Shown in pieces: positions 1-12,783 of a stretch of DNA of 64,000 nt. The translations under genes and the position numbers were made by a program. Under the pieces are notes generated by a model. The model was given only the letters and a program-made list of their open reading frames with translations, had not been told where the DNA came from and searched no databases. Origin of the DNA: Aquila chrysaetos chrysaetos (taxonomy: Eukaryota; Chordata; Aves; Accipitriformes; Accipitridae); NCBI RefSeq assembly GCF_900496995.4, contig NC_044007.1:19611742-19675741 (forward strand). Direction: 5' to 3'. How positions within the stretch are numbered: position 1 is the first letter of the stretch; the number at the start of each line of letters is the position of its first letter.

Positions 1-322
1 TCATTCATCTATTGATGGTTGTGAGAAAGCAAACAGGTTGTGACAACAAATGTTCCTAGCGAGTCCTAAAATGGCTTCTGTAGCCTGAGGGTTTTGTGTC
101 CAAATGTTTTTTCTGCTCTTGTTGAAGTGCCAGTTCTGAAGAAATGTTGAAAATCTGGAAAAAATCCAGCGCTTGTCCTCAGGGATGTTTGAAAATTTAT
201 GCAACTTCTGACATTCACACAGGACGGACAAAGGAAGGATGCTTGTGATTCATTGTTATTTTGAAAACAGTCTTTGAGTTATAATTTCCATCATGTTTTC
301 ACTCTTCCCTTTTCCTTTCCAG
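1..322 (+). other. SYBU: SYBU intron (3' end only)
   Basis: Intronic sequence ending in a good polypyrimidine tract and cag at 322. The reading frames here are short and show no conserved protein. No repeat recognised. Confidence 0.8.
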
Positions 323-425
323 GGAGTGAAGCTGATTTTAGCTCTTCAAGCAGCACAGGCAGTATTTCAGCGCCTGAAGTCCATATGTCTGCTGCTGGAA
401 GCAAAAGATCTTCTTTTTCTCGCAA
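323..425 (+). CDS. SYBU: SYBU coding exon (first in window)
   Basis: Acceptor ttttcctttccag precedes 323. The first two bases finish a split Gly codon, then the frame reads SEADFSSSSSTGSISAPEVH and on to SRSSFSR-type Ser/Arg-rich sequence. The donor is gtaag at 426, splitting an Asn codon (aa|t) completed by the next exon. This is the Ser-rich disordered region upstream of the coiled coil. Confidence 0.95.
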
Positions 426-3400
426 GTAAGCAAAGCAATTTTTCCTGAATATTGCAAGTGTTGCTAGTGCAAAGATAGACTGCTGTGTAAGGTCTTGTAG
501 TTAATACATACAATACCAGTATTGTGAGTTTTAAAACATTTTGGGTAACACTGTGCTCTCGGGCAGCACTTACACTGATGAGAACTGTGATACGAGAAAG
601 AAAAAAAAATGCTGTATTTGGAGCACAAAAATTGTCAATACGCCAGATCAGCCGACTGGTATTTTTTTGTTGTTTATTCATAACAAGTATGGGAGATGCA
701 ATCAGGTAAGGCAGAAAAGGCATTGGCTGGAGTAGAGGAGGAAACAACTGGGTGTATGTTAGTTAACAGCAGTACTTCTAGCCAGTTAACCGTACCCTTT
801 TGGTCTTATCACTTCGTTTTCTCTCTGTATTAAATTATCAGCTCGGCATATACCTTTCCAGATCCTGACCTTATTTTTTGTAGGAAGAAGTACACAGTAT
901 TGCCTTTGATGCTTTTTTCTTAAACACCCTTGCCTAGCCTTTATATAACTAAAACTATATGCAAATAAAAAAAAATTCATCATAGTCATCTATCTAAATG
1001 AACCTTTCATGAAGGATTTCTGTACGACTTCTCCCTATCATGTGTGAAGTGAAGATCGAGACAGCTTGCGAATTCGGGGGCGTTGGGATGGAGCAGCGCG
1101 CATTGTGCTCTGCCCACACAATCCCTGCTGGTTACGTTTTTTGGAGTAGGAGGAAGGAATTCAAATTGACAGGACTGGTTGTGGAAGAGCTGGCAGGCAG
1201 ACTGGGACCGGCAGCGGGATACCTGTATGCTGAAGTCACACAGACATCTCCAAGGTCGCAGTGTGCCCCAGAGTACAGAGATTGGCAGAATGATGCTTAA
1301 TGAGTGGTTTCCTACCTGTGTCGTGAGACTGTTAGAAAAATAAACATTACTTAAGCACTCTCTAGATTAAATCTAGCAACTAAAGGTACTGGCTGTGGGG
1401 AAAGAACAGTACTAAGTATAATATGAATCCCTAAAATCACCTTACTTTCAGTAAGATTATGTATCATTTAATATCATATTGTGCATTTAAACATAACTTT
1501 AAATTAGAGCATACTGACCTACTTTGTTGGACAGAAGTCCTCTGTAATAAGGCTCCTTCAAATGCATTGCTGTGTTATGCACAGCCTGTGCAAGTTCTGC
1601 CTCACACTAGAGTTGATACTGTACTGTACAAAGCGGAAGGAGATGTCTCCTTTGCAATACGTTCTTTTTTAACTGTTTGACTTAACTCACTATGAAACAT
1701 TTCAATGTTGTCACAAACCACAGTCCTGCACTTCATTGTAAAATGATTATAAAATCACCCAAACCGCAGCAGTGTGATGAAGGTTTGCAGCAGCCACTCA
1801 ACCATCTGTTCCTTATAAACTGTTCCATTTTCAGAGAAGGGAGGAAACCAAGTCAGACAATTTTAAGAAGAGATTTTGCTTCATAGTTCTGTGGTATTTA
1901 AATTTTTATGTTCAAGCTTTCTCTTCTGCTGGCTGGATTTGCCTTTTTCCGTATTTTTTTCAAACTTGCCCTTTCATTACAGTTTAGAAGAACAACTTCC
2001 ATGCGAGGATGAAGGTAGCAGCATAGTAGTAGTGCAGGAAGGCAAAAGAACTGAGCAAACGAGGAACGCACCTTGAGAAGCTGTCCTCAGAGTGCCCCAG
2101 CCCTTTGGCCGCTGTCGGGCAGTGCAGATATGAATTGCTTTCAAGCACACATAGTTGACAGTTTGTTTAATAAGGAGTGGGAAGAGAAAGGTAGGTATGT
2201 ATGAGGGAAACTGGAAAGAAGAAAGAAAAGGCTGTGCTTTCCTTTGTCTATTTTAATGCTATTTCAGCCTGCTCTCAGTGGGGTTCAAACTATATCTAAG
2301 CGAATGAATAGCTGACAATGACAGCTGCAGCACCCAGTATGCCAAAGGCAGAAAAGAACAGTGGCTCAAACAAAATCTGTTTTCACTGCACGCTGTGATC
2401 CCTCAGGCTGCTTGCTGAGGAGCATGAAAGCAGTATTACAGCAAACCTCCAGGGCTGGGCATCTCTCCGCAGGCCTGGCCGGGGAAAGCCGAAACGTGGT
2501 TCTTTTGGCACCAGTCCAGGCTGCAGTCCTCTCATTACTTAAAGGAGTCAGAGGCTCAGGGAATGTGGATGATCCGATGGAGTCACTGGGAACCGTGCTG
2601 TCCACAGAGAAGTGTGACAATGGCAGAGGTTTCCCTAGATCACGCAATTCAGATTGAGAGCCCCAGGCAGTGAAAGAATGTGCAGTGGCTGATGACTTCA
2701 GGACTTTCTTACTTCCTGGCCACTCACAGTTATCTATCTGGTTTAGTGTTTAGACATCTTTGTGTGTAAAATAAGATCCATAATGGGCTGTGCGATGAGG
2801 ATAATCCAATATGCTTTAACCGTTTTTGTTCCCCTCCAGTCGTGGCCCTTATGGTCGGAATAATGGATCCTTATCCTACAAGTCCGGAGCCAGCCCACCT
2901 GCTTCCCGTGAAAAGGACCTTTTGTCAACACTGTGCAAAAACCAGCTGAGTCCTGCTAACATCCATCAGAGTTACAGGGCTTCTTCAGCCAGCAGCAGCA
3001 ACTCAGGCTCATACAAAGGAAGCGACAGCAGCCCAGTGATGAGGCAAGTCTTTATTTCAGCATCCTGGTGTTCAGCGCACTGACTTACCTTCTCTGCACT
3101 GTAACATAGGATCAGCTGTCTGGGTTGCCGAGCGGGTCACCTTGCTCCTCAGCATTGGTGTGACTCCTCGTTTTGGTGGCTTGACAGTCAACAGAGTGCT
3201 CCATCCCGTGTAAAAGCTTTATTGTTTCAGCACTGTAAAATTCAAGGTTACTTTTAGTGAAAGCCCTTTGTAGTTGGTTTTCACTCCAAGGCAGGCTCCT
3301 TCATGTGGTTTCGTGCCATCAATTCTCATGTGGATTTACTGGTTCTTTTGTATAAGGGTCTTTTTGCTTTGGAGAGAGTTGGGTGGGGTAGTATAGAAAA

Positions 3401-6400
3401 CATTGCACACTTGAGCGAAAATTCACCCTGCCCAGCCTTAGGCACCTCCGTGTGCAGTTTCCTGTACAGAAAAGAAAAGAGATACCTGCCAGAGCATGCG
3501 ACGCATATTGCAGAGAAGAAATTGCCACCACGCTGCTGCTGTTTCCCTCTCTCTCTCTCTCAGGCAATTCCGCAGCCAAGCGTGTCACATACACACCTAA
3601 AGCTAGATAGGATGAATCTAGGTTTCAGGGTGCTCAGCTTCATAACTCGCATATGGACCTGAACTCGGTCCGTACACGACCTCACCTGGCCGTGTCTACA
3701 GCGGTGTGCCCTCGCCAGTGGCCCAGCTGCCTGCTCTGGGGCACGCCACACATTTCGAGTGAGGGGATGGCTAGGTATTTGAAAGTTAAATGTCTCATTT
3801 GATGTAATGGCACCGAAACTAAGTACAGTAAATAGTAAATTTTGCACTATAGCCACAAATCAGCCGTTTCCTCAAGTGCTCTGATTTGCCAGAGGGAGTC
3901 ACTTGTGTGGACACTGAGGAGCCCCACATGAGTCAAGTGTAGACTCAGCTTTGTATCAGTCAATGGGATGTTTTTCTTTTTGCCAGGACTGAAGAACTGT
4001 AGGAGTGATGTTATGTGATGGGCTTTTTTTTTTTCTTTTCAGGCGATCAGGGAGATACAATTCTTGTGGTGATAATCACAGCATTAAGCCACAAAATCCA
4101 GAGCAGTATTTGACTCCTCTGCAGCAGAAAGAAGTTACAGTACGGCATTTGAAAACAAAGCTGAAGGAATCTGAGACCAAACTTAAGGAAAGGTATATTT
4201 CACTACAGAAATCAGAGTTAGAAAGATTTATTCAGGAGCATTTAGCGGTGGGAATCCTGAATATTTTTAGTCATTTCTTGACCATGTAAATTGTTCATTA
4301 AGAAATTTGAAATATGATCAGTCTGATTAGGTTGTTTTCAGGTATTTCAGGTTTCATAGCATACTCCTTGAATAAGTACCATGCAGTTTAGTTATGAATA
4401 TGGCTGTCTCTTTTCCCTTTTTTGAACTTTCCCAATAGAATATTTTTAAAGGATAATTTTTTACCAGTCTGATTTAGCACTGAGACCTTGTATACATAAA
4501 ACTGTTTCTATCTGACAGCATGTATCACCTTAGTCTCCTGTTCTACCTCACCCAGTGAAATATGACTGCAAATGTCCCCCTTCTCCCCTAATGAAAGAAA
4601 AGCTCTTACACAAACCAGTGTGCCCACTTGTGTTTTTGTCGCTTAGATATTGAATTTTTCACAATAGCCCTTTGTATGGATGCTGAGCAAAGAAGTGACA
4701 ATGTGCATTACACAGCAACAGATGTCATCTCTTTTACTGAAACCACTCTCTGAGAGCTGGGTCTCCAGCACACTCAACCCAAGCGGGCACAAAGGGGTGT
4801 CTGAACGGAGCCCCAACGCAGAGTCCCAGGGACCCCGTGCTTCAGCTTGGAATAGCCCGACCTCTGCATCTGCGAGGGCTGGATCTCACGTAGGGAGATC
4901 CCTCTCCCCGCTTGCTTGCAAGTCAAGGCAGCAGCCTCTGCCTCCACGCTGGGCAAAGCAAGCCGGGTGCCTGCAGCCCCGACCCAACCTGCTCTCTGAG
5001 GCCAGTGTTGGCTCTGGCTGTTCCCGACGAGCTGCTGGAAGGCACAGGGATGCGTCCAGGCGGCTGTTTCTCATTTCCTCCAGGGTGAGGCCGTAGGTGA
5101 GACGTTAAGCGCTGTACTGGTTGGACCTAACCTAGAGGTCACCACTTGCACCTTAAATGTCTGGGATCATGGCATAGCCCACAAGGCTGCTGGCTGTGTG
5201 GCGAGGTCGGTGACTCCAGTTAGCCATCAGCCCGCGTGTCTTGGCAGCCGGCTCACACCCTGCCAGCTCTCTGAGAGGCGGCAGCAAATGGTGCATGGAG
5301 CAATTTGCTTCCGTCTCAGAACATCTCGCAGCAGAGCCATCCTGTGTGGTAGAGCCTCACATTGACTCTTTAACTGACCAGTCAGCAGAAGTGTTACAAC
5401 ATTTTTATTTTGCTACAGGGAGACAGAAATAGAAGAGCTCAAAGCTCAGCTGGGACGGATGAGGGAAGACTGGATTGAAGAAGAGTGTAACCGTGTGGAG
5501 GCAGAGCTGGCCTTAAAGGAAGCAAGAAGCGAAATTAAACAACTCAAGCAGGTTATTGAAACCATGAAAAACAGCTTGGCTGAGAAGGACAAAAAAATTC
5601 AGAAATACTTCGTAGACATAAACATTCAAAACAAAAAACTGGAGTCTTTGCTGCAGAGCATGGAGCTGGCTCAGAGCAGCTCTGTGAGGGATGAGCAGAG
5701 CCTGGAGTACACGAGTGACTCGGAGGGGAAGCCGTTAGCGTTGTGTGCCACAACGCCAGACAGCCTCATCACAGAGGACCAAGTTTTGGAGGAGGTGGCA
5801 GATAGTGGGCTGCTTCTTAATGAGGACACAGCTAACGGGACTGATTCATCTGAAGAGAGTTTGACCACCACAACCTCTGAGTTGAGTGATCTAGCTCCCT
5901 CCAGTTCTGCTGTGAATAAAGAGATGCTTGAAAATATTCTGGATGAAAAACTAACTTCTTCCCAAGAGGAGGAGGAAAGCAGCAACATGATGGTGGAACA
6001 AGCCGTCCAGACTGACGTGGTGCCATATAGCCTAGATGTGGAGCAGCTCATTCAAAACATCTTCAGAGCTCAAGATGCCTGTCCTCTAAGCCCACCTTCT
6101 TCACTGAAGGAATTGGGTGAATTTTCTCTTGGAAGCTTCAGTGATTCTGGTATCATAGTGGACTTAACTCCAAGTGATCCAAACTCTGCCATCCTTTTGT
6201 CTCCTATGGAGTCTCCATGCAGGAAGGTGGAGCACGGAGTTAATGAAAACCGTTTCATGAAAGAACTTGATTTTACAGAATCTCATGATGATGAAGCCTT
6301 TGGGTACGTCAATACTTTCTCTCAGACAGGAATAAAGAGGAGATACTGGAGCAGCAGCCTCCTCAGAGATGTTCTGGCTGTAGCAGCCCCTGTTGTACCA

Positions 6401-6532
6401 ACTATCATGTGGGTTTTCAGTACTCAGAGAGGAGGAACAGATCCCGTTTACAACATCGGAGCATTGCTTCGTGGTTGCTGCCTGGTGGCCCTGCACTCTT
6501 TACGCCGTACACCCTTCAATATCAAAACCTAA
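323..6532 (+). CDS. SYBU: Syntabulin (3' part of gene, four coding exons)
   Basis: Coding exons are 323-425, 2840-3043, 4043-4192 and 5419-6532. They join in frame to give 522 codons plus stop, against about 660 residues for the human protein, so the N-terminal quarter lies left of the window. Recognised by near-identity to vertebrate syntabulin: the Ser-rich start (SEADFSSSSSTGSISAPEVH), the block EKDLLSTLCKNQLSP, the linker PEQYLTPLQQKEVTVRHLK, a long coiled coil (IEEECNRVEAELALKEAR onward) and the C-terminal stretch STQRGGTDPVYNIGALLRGC. A hydrophobic segment (nt about 6359-6418, DVLAVAAPVVPTIMWVF) is the C-terminal membrane anchor. By family knowledge, syntabulin links syntaxin-1 vesicles and mitochondria to kinesin-1 (KIF5B) for anterograde axonal transport. 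The intron after the second exon is GC-AG. The gene is convergent with EBAG9, as in human. Confidence 0.97.
426..2839 (+). other. SYBU: SYBU intron
   Basis: A 2.4-kb GT-AG intron. Several small open frames (for example 1040-1300 and 2361-2657) match nothing I know and lack supporting splice or start context. No interspersed repeat is recognised. Confidence 0.8.
2840..3043 (+). CDS. SYBU: SYBU coding exon with GC splice donor
   Basis: Acceptor cccctccag precedes 2840. The exon encodes the RGPYGRNNG...EKDLLSTLCKNQLSP...SGSYKGSDSSPVMR block, matching syntabulin throughout. It must end at 3043 to keep frame with the next exon (Arg codon ag|g), which makes the donor GCAAGT instead of GT. The nearest GT (3048) would put the next exon out of frame. 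Confidence 0.95.
3044..4042 (+). other. SYBU: SYBU GC-AG intron
   Basis: About 1 kb beginning GCAAGT and ending ttttcag. A (CT)n tract at 3546-3560 followed by cag looks like an internal splice acceptor but leads to no conserved coding sequence. Confidence 0.8.
4043..4192 (+). CDS. SYBU: SYBU coding exon (start of coiled coil)
   Basis: A T-rich tract and ttttcag precede 4043. The exon encodes RSGRYNSCGDNHS, then PEQYLTPLQQKEVTVRHLK and KLKESETKLKER, the conserved entry to the coiled coil. The donor gtatat starts at 4193. Reading past the donor gives only a short extension, so the splice is needed to reach the conserved C-terminal half. Confidence 0.95.
4193..5418 (+). other. SYBU: SYBU intron with GC-rich patch
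   Basis: GT-AG intron. The stretch 4780-5100 is more GC-rich than its surroundings and carries a 138-codon open frame, with no family resemblance and no splice continuity with SYBU. Confidence 0.75.
5419..6532 (+). CDS. SYBU: SYBU last coding exon: coiled coil, acidic middle, membrane anchor
   Basis: Acceptor tttgctacag precedes 5419 and the stop TAA is at 6530-6532. The first ~85 codons continue a heptad-rich coiled coil rich in E/K/L. A Ser/Glu/Thr-rich disordered middle follows, then the conserved segments EQAVQTDVVPYS and VDLTPSDPNSAILLSP. The exon ends with a hydrophobic anchor (about 6359-6418) and a short basic tail (HSLRRTPFNIKT). Internal Met codons such as 5459 are not starts: the frame is open and conserved through the splice junction upstream. 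Confidence 0.97.
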
Positions 6533-6692
6533 AGTCCACTCTGTCCCTGGGCACCAACTGGCTGAAGCAGAGAGAAAGAGGGATGAGATAGATCATAAAA
6601 AGTTATTGTATATTCTGGCAGAGTCCATCATTTTGCTTTTGGCTATTTGATTTGCACTATAAATAGGTTCGAAAACATGTTCCTTGTTTCAA

Positions 6693-6698
6693 AATAAA
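6693..6698 (+). terminator. Candidate proximal poly(A) signal of SYBU
   Basis: Canonical AATAAA about 160 bases after the stop, followed within 60 bases by T/GT-rich sequence (gatgtttttaactggtg). Use is not provable from sequence alone. Confidence 0.4.
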
Positions 6699-7500
6699 AA
6701 AGCTGAACCCTGTAGTTCCACAAGATGTTTTTAACTGGTGTTTTTAACAGTACCGCTGCCTGCAGAAATAGTCCTCCTGCTCCCAGGCACTGTCCCCCTC
6801 CCCTGTGCTGGTGTCTTTCTGGTGCCAGTGCATCTGCACAGTGAAAACGACCAGGGAAATCAAGAATTACAGTTAGTGCTCTTTCGTGTTCTGGGTTAGC
6901 ATTAAGCTCAGTCACTTTCCCTGGCTGGTTCACTGGGCAAGTGCTTTGCACTGGCTCAAGGGTAGCACGAGACGCTCATGGGAACAAATGGCCAGAGAAA
7001 GGTGGAGTATTTTTTCAGGCAGCAGTAACCTAAAACATTTGTGAAACTAAAGTGTTAAGTAAGTGACATGGAGACTCGTTCCCACTAAGGGTATCACACA
7101 CGTGCTCCAGAAAGCATGCTAGCGCTTTCCATTTGTTGTCCGAAGTGTCAATTCAATTTAGACGTAAAACTCATATACCCCAGGCAGCTTCCAGCACATC
7201 GTTCATGCCTGTCTCGTGTAGTGCTCTTCTCAATCGTACAATTGCTCGAGCATTTCACTGGTCTTGTGTGTATACAGGGACTGTAACCAAAAATGTACCT
7301 TGTTGGGAGTCTTGAAACTTGTTACAATGATAAGTATAGACGTGGCTACACTTTGAATCTTAATGTTGTTTTAAAGTCTTACTGTATTGGAACCTGATAG
7401 TCTTTCGAGCCCTTTGAAATACTATGTATAAATTTATTGTGTTTTAACTTATTGTTTATTTAATTGCTTTATTGTAAATTACCTTTATAATCACAAGTTC

Positions 7501-7506
7501 AGTAAA
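7501..7506 (+). terminator. Candidate distal poly(A) signal of SYBU
   Basis: Variant AGTAAA at the end of the AT-rich 3' UTR, followed by a GT-rich element (acacatgtgcgagtgttttattg). The sequence changes character just after it. Confidence 0.4.
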
Positions 7507-7860
7507 GCATGTTAGAAACGGCACACATGTGCGAGTGTTTTATTGTAGCAATGCTATAAAAAATACCCCATCTCAGCTGAGCTGGCAGGCACAGGCCAAG
7601 CGGGAGGAGGCACTGTATTAGGGCATAAGGAACCATCAGGACCCAGAGAACAGAGTTAGACTGAGAAAACCTAAGTACAGCTCCAAGCACAAGCACTCAG
7701 CCAGAGAAGAAGGCTCCAGTCGGTCTGCGGACGCGCACGCCGCCCGCTCTGCCGCTCCCATGCTGCCTTAACAGATGGAAGTGACCTAATCTTTAACCCA
7801 ATGCAGTCTTCTGGAAACTTGTAACTTCTCAGTTCTGCGCTCCAAGAAGAACATCAGTCT

Positions 7861-7920
7861 TCCTGGCATTTAACAGAGGTGCAGAAGGCCTTGTTTAACC
7901 TGGCCAAGGGTCACGCAATC
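7861..7920 (-). repeat. Possible ancient MIR-like SINE relic
   Basis: The order of words (catttaacagaggtgcagaa, then cctggccaagggtcacgcaa) resembles the reverse complement of the MIR core. The match is degenerate and made from memory of the consensus. Confidence 0.3.
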
Positions 7921-10193
7921 TCGGTGTGCACGCTGAGATACAACTGTGACCATGAATTCTCCATGTCCAAAACCTGAGATCTGAGCATAGATCAGAGGAG
8001 GGCAACACTACCCAACAGATGAAACAGTGGGGTTTGTCTAGCTCCACCCCAAGCTCTCACCACCACCTCTGGCCATTTAAACCTCACTGGCCTCCCGTTT
8101 TCCCCTTCAGCAAAGCAAGTGTATTTTCCTGTGCAACCCAGAGCAGAAGAGGTCTCGTGAAGCCTGACAGTGCCGTGCATTGCTCTGCAGCTGTTGGGAA
8201 GAAGGGAGTTATTAGTAAGCCACAAGGGAGGAGGAATAATTGGCTAGCATGTGGGGAGCATTTGCAACACTCAAGAGGTGGTACACACTGATGCTTCCCG
8301 AAGCAACTTGGAGACTTTTCATGTCCCTGGGATGCCTGGGTTTTGAATTATTTGCATTTGTAACAAAGATTCAAGAGGGTTCATTAAGTGTTGTATTAAG
8401 GAAGAGAAATCTAATAGACAATGTGATGTAACGTAGTCCCCAAGAGTCCACAAAGATGGCCACAAGAGCATCTTGCTTTCTTTGCCGGTAACTCTCCTGC
8501 CTTCTTGGGTTCCTGCAGGCCAGCTGGCTTGCCTTATGACACTACCACAACCATATTGCTCAAAGGTCGCTTTCAAAAGCCTTTTAATTACATGGATGCT
8601 AGGGCCAAAATTAATAGTTGGGAGGGACTAATGTAGATTTTACACAACCATGGAATTTCATCATTCCTAGATATCTCTTGGGACTGGAACACATTATAGA
8701 AAATGCCTTACTCCTACTTTAAAGTATGTCTGTTCAAAGACCAAGAGAGCAATATTTATTTGAGAGCAATGTTACCAACTTTATTAAAATTTGGGATTTC
8801 TCTTTTACAGCCCCTATTGTTTAAGTGATCTTCACTTTGAGTGGTGGTGAAATGGAGCATAATTTAGAGGAAAAAGTGATCTTCAGTTCTAGGAGAGACA
8901 GGCACCTGTGACTGCGCTGATTTCTTTTGCAGCAAGAGGCAAAGCAGCAGCGCAAACCTACACTTCATTTAAAATTTCAATAGGCTAAACTCACTTCCAT
9001 CTATGTTTTGGGCAGGCTCCATTTAGCAGCAGTGTTTTTAAACGTGCTGTTTAAGACATAAGTTGCTAACACCAGAATAATGTCAAAATTGCTTCCTGCC
9101 CTTAAAACTCTTTCAGTCCGCTCAACTCTCATAAGGCATTTAACTATGCTCAGTGAGAGGTGACAGTTCCCATCACATTTCTGATAAAGGTCCTTGCTCT
9201 GATCTCTACCCAAAATTCAGCTCGCTTCCAAGCCTCCACCATGCTGCAAGGTTGTAGACAGCTCAAGGTGCCCTTTGTAAGAAGAGCCCTGAAGTACCAC
9301 GATGAATGCTCCAGTCCCAGACTTAAGGGGACTGGCCTTTGTTCCCTGATCCACAGAGGATGTGTCAGTTGTTGCCGCAAACACGCCATCCTAATTTTTT
9401 TCCCTCTAATATTTTGCTTTAATCTCAGTTACGTCTCACCTGGATCCTGCTGGTGCTGTACGGAGTAGCTAGGGGAGGACCATCAGCCTCCAAACAGTTC
9501 AATAAAAACTCCTGTCCTTTTTTTCCCGAGTTTAGAAAATGCTCATACCCACACCCATACCGCACTGGAACGTCTTGTCTCAAAGCACACAGGTGGGGAG
9601 GACAAGCAGCTCCTAGGCTAAGGGTAAAATAGCAGATGTCTGCCTGGATTCCGGTTTATAGCACAGCAACCAAGTCAGCTCCTTCCCGAGCTGAAGCAAT
9701 GCCTGTTGATAATCCCATCATGCATTTTTCTTTCTAACCCAGGAACAAAGAAGCCTTTCTTTAATATTCAGCTTAAGAGGTACCCGACAGGCCCCTAAGC
9801 TGCTGAAAATGTTGAGGCTCAGGCACTGCCCACCTCCCTCTGAGATTCACCTGCACCCTTACTTATGTCCACCCTCTCACAATGCTGTTCTTAACTTCTA
9901 ATTACTCATTCATTCTCCTTCTTTTCCCCCCAAATCAACTCTCTCTCTTAAATCCCAACCTCCAGAAACATTAAAATGAAAGCACTGTTTTGTTTTATGT
10001 ATGTCCTACATGAGAAGAACAAGTGAGCATTTTGTTCCAAAACCCTTCAGACAAATGAACACAGGACATTGCAAACATGAACAACTATAGCACAGTCAAG
10101 GAAAGGATGATTTTTCCATCATCCTGGCAGGTCACTCCTCCATAGTCAAGAATGACAGTGAAGGCAATCAAGTCTAGCTTTCAGTAAAGAGGG

Positions 10194-10214
10194 AAAAAAA
10201 AAAAAAAAAAAAAA
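10194..10214. repeat. Poly(A) run, 21 bases
   Basis: Uninterrupted A21. No recognisable retrotransposon body lies directly upstream. Confidence 0.9.
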
Positions 10215-12783
10215 GGACATGGCCAACAGGCCAAGTATGAGAGGGAAAAGGGGGAGCCTATGGCAGCAGGAGGGAAAGAAAACAAGCATACACAGTGGGT
10301 GTACGAGATCCCTCAAGGAACTCAAACCAATGGAAAACATAATAATGGAGCAGCAGCTAGATGAAAGGTTTCACAGAAGCGTTTTCACATTTGTTGAGGA
10401 TAAAAATCAAGATATAGGAAGGAGGAAAAAAGATACAGCACAGGAAAAAGAGGAAACAAATACCAGTGCATGGGTTCTTAACATGCAAGGTACTACCTAA
10501 AAGAGCATTGAATCCTTACTGGCATTATGTCAGCACATGGTAGAGGAGAAGGGAGCGATCTCTGGAGCAGCTGTGCTCAAGTACAGGCGGGCAGACGGAG
10601 GGAAGAACAGCAAAGCAGTCCATAGCAGGAGAGGGAAAAGCAATGCAGGAGGGCTGATGTGCAAGAAGGTGGCAGCACCTAACAGTTTTAAAATGGCCGC
10701 AGGCTCAAAAACCAAATGCACTTCCATGATGTATTCAGGGGCTTTGTTTCTAACTTCTTATGAACTAGCCCATGCTTTGTTATTTTTAATAAATAGTATT
10801 TATTTGCATCTATTTTACATTGTCTCAGAAATAGCAACAGTAAGCACTAAACTAATTTTTTTTAAAAGATGAGATGTAGCTTTCGAACAGGTTTTACCTT
10901 AAGTAGGCAATAGATATTAGGCTTCTCTGCCCTGTGCCAGTAATAGTGAAAGAATTATGACTTGTACCATCTTGCCTCATCAGTGCAGTTAAAAGGACAG
11001 ACATGGATTGTTATTAAAGCTTACTCACAGACCTTCTCCTTATCTCCCATCCAGATACTTCAGAGGCGTGTACTAGGAGCAGATTTGCTTGCCGTACTGC
11101 TGTTTTGTATGGCCACATTCTGTGCAGACTTTCTAGTCCAGCCAGAACACTTGTGCAGAAAACATGCACAAAAGTACATATTGTTGCCTTCTAAAATGTA
11201 TTTTAAAATTTAACATTTCTCAAGGACTTCTTTCATATCTGAAAATTGCTGTCAAATCAGTTGACTTGTTCCAAGATTTTAAGCAACATGACAAGCATAC
11301 TAAACATTTTTAAAAACTCTTCTCTGTGACTAAGGCCATTAAAGGTAATTCTTGCTCAATGACTTATCTTTTAAGCAAAACTTGTGTCAGAACCTACTAC
11401 AACTTAGTTAAAAATCCTATTTTTCTAGGCAGGCATGATCTAGTCAGATAGTGCCCCCTCCCCCCCCATTCTTTTACAACTTCACTGTTCCCTGTATGCA
11501 CAGCGAACAAGTCTCAGGCACAGAATTTCTTCTGTCTTCTTCTGTCTTCACTCATCTGTCACAAGGTAAGAAATCCATACAACCCATGAATTCAGGGATA
11601 ATAGCATCCACACAGCAGAAGATGGAGAAGGCATCCACTGAAGCTCTGAGCTGGACATAAGAATGACACAGACTCCCCTCCTGCCGTACACCTTTCCTTC
11701 TAACAGACATTAAACTTTTCTTCTTCATTAAAGCACTGTTGTCTTCTACAGCCTAATTACCATGCACACTTTACCAGGGGAATTCCAGTGTAAATACATA
11801 CAGTAAGTGTACAAAAAAATGGAATTTGAGAAATGCTGTTAACTGAACTGAGAATTTTCACATTAGCTTTATAAACAGGAAGACACTTTTTTTCCTCCTC
11901 AATTATACTACCTATGCAACAAGAATAAGGTATGAGGATTTTTTTTTTCCTAACTGTAGGAAGTAAAAGAATTTCTGCTAGAAATACAAATTTACCAATA
12001 CAAGTAAGTGATTAAATCGCTCCCCTACATTCACAACATCAGCCTTCATAAGAAAGGAGCAGTGTGCACTGCTGTTGTGCAGTGATGCCACTGCTGGTAG
12101 CTACTGCAATGTTGCATGTAAATGGGCATGGTAGCACAGGAAGCTGCAAGTGACACAGTGACAAGAAGTCCACTTTAGTGTTCAGCTGTAACATGTGCTC
12201 TACCATAGCGTACTCTACCAGGAGTACATTTAGAGCTGCAGGTCATCCATAACAAGTCATTTTCTTCTCCACAGGTCAATATGATCTCTCATGGAAAACT
12301 CTTGAGTATTTATAAATACTTTTATAAAAAGGCAAAAGCAGACATTCTTTACCAGGCGGGAAGCAAAGGGTTCTTTAAAACTGTTTAATTACATATTTCA
12401 GGTAAGCACAGACAATACAGTAGATTTCCCACCACTGAATATTTACATTCTTTTCTTTAGGCTTGAGCTGTTCATGACGACTGTCTTTCAATCAACAACC
12501 TTGCTCAATCACTTTTGCTGCAAAGAAGGGTGCTGGAATAGAACTATTGCAGGAAATATCATTCCGTCAAGGCATGATTTTCTGTGGGTTTTTTCTCCTT
12601 TAAGAACCACCTACTAGTAGTTCAAGATATTTTGGGAAAATCCTGGCTTCCAAGATGACCTGAAGAATGCATTGAAACCAAGCAGTGTGTTGAAGTCCTA
12701 GAAATACTTAAATCAATACCAATATGTATGTTGTAGAGCTGAAATTCTTTTTCACTGGCACTGCCGCTGATGCCTGGTTTCTG

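Larger units (their letters stand above)
6533..7530 (+). other. SYBU: SYBU 3' UTR
   Basis: Non-coding sequence after the stop. AT-rich sequence with repeated TTTATT/TTATTG words at 7425-7490 ends at a variant poly(A) signal followed by GT-rich sequence. The exact cleavage site is inferred. A proximal AATAAA at 6693-6698 could give a short isoform. Confidence 0.6.
7531..12783. other. SYBU-EBAG9 convergent interval, including the EBAG9 3' UTR
   Basis: The two genes end toward each other here. The right part, up to 12783, contains the EBAG9 3' UTR on -. Its end is unresolved: ATTAAA on - near 12384-12389 and AATAAA on - near 10799-10805 are candidate poly(A) signals. The left part has an MIR-like relic (7861-7920) and an A21 run (10194-10214). 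The small open frames show no recognisable protein. Confidence 0.6.

Noticed and set aside
3546-3662. Strong splice-acceptor-like (CT)n-cag in the SYBU GC-AG intron
   Set aside because: The following sequence is not conserved syntabulin and no convincing donor keeps the frame. Probably a cryptic site.
4680-5096. 138-codon plus-strand frame in a SYBU intron
   Set aside because: GC-rich patch with no splice continuity to SYBU, no conserved motif and an overlapping open frame on the other strand.
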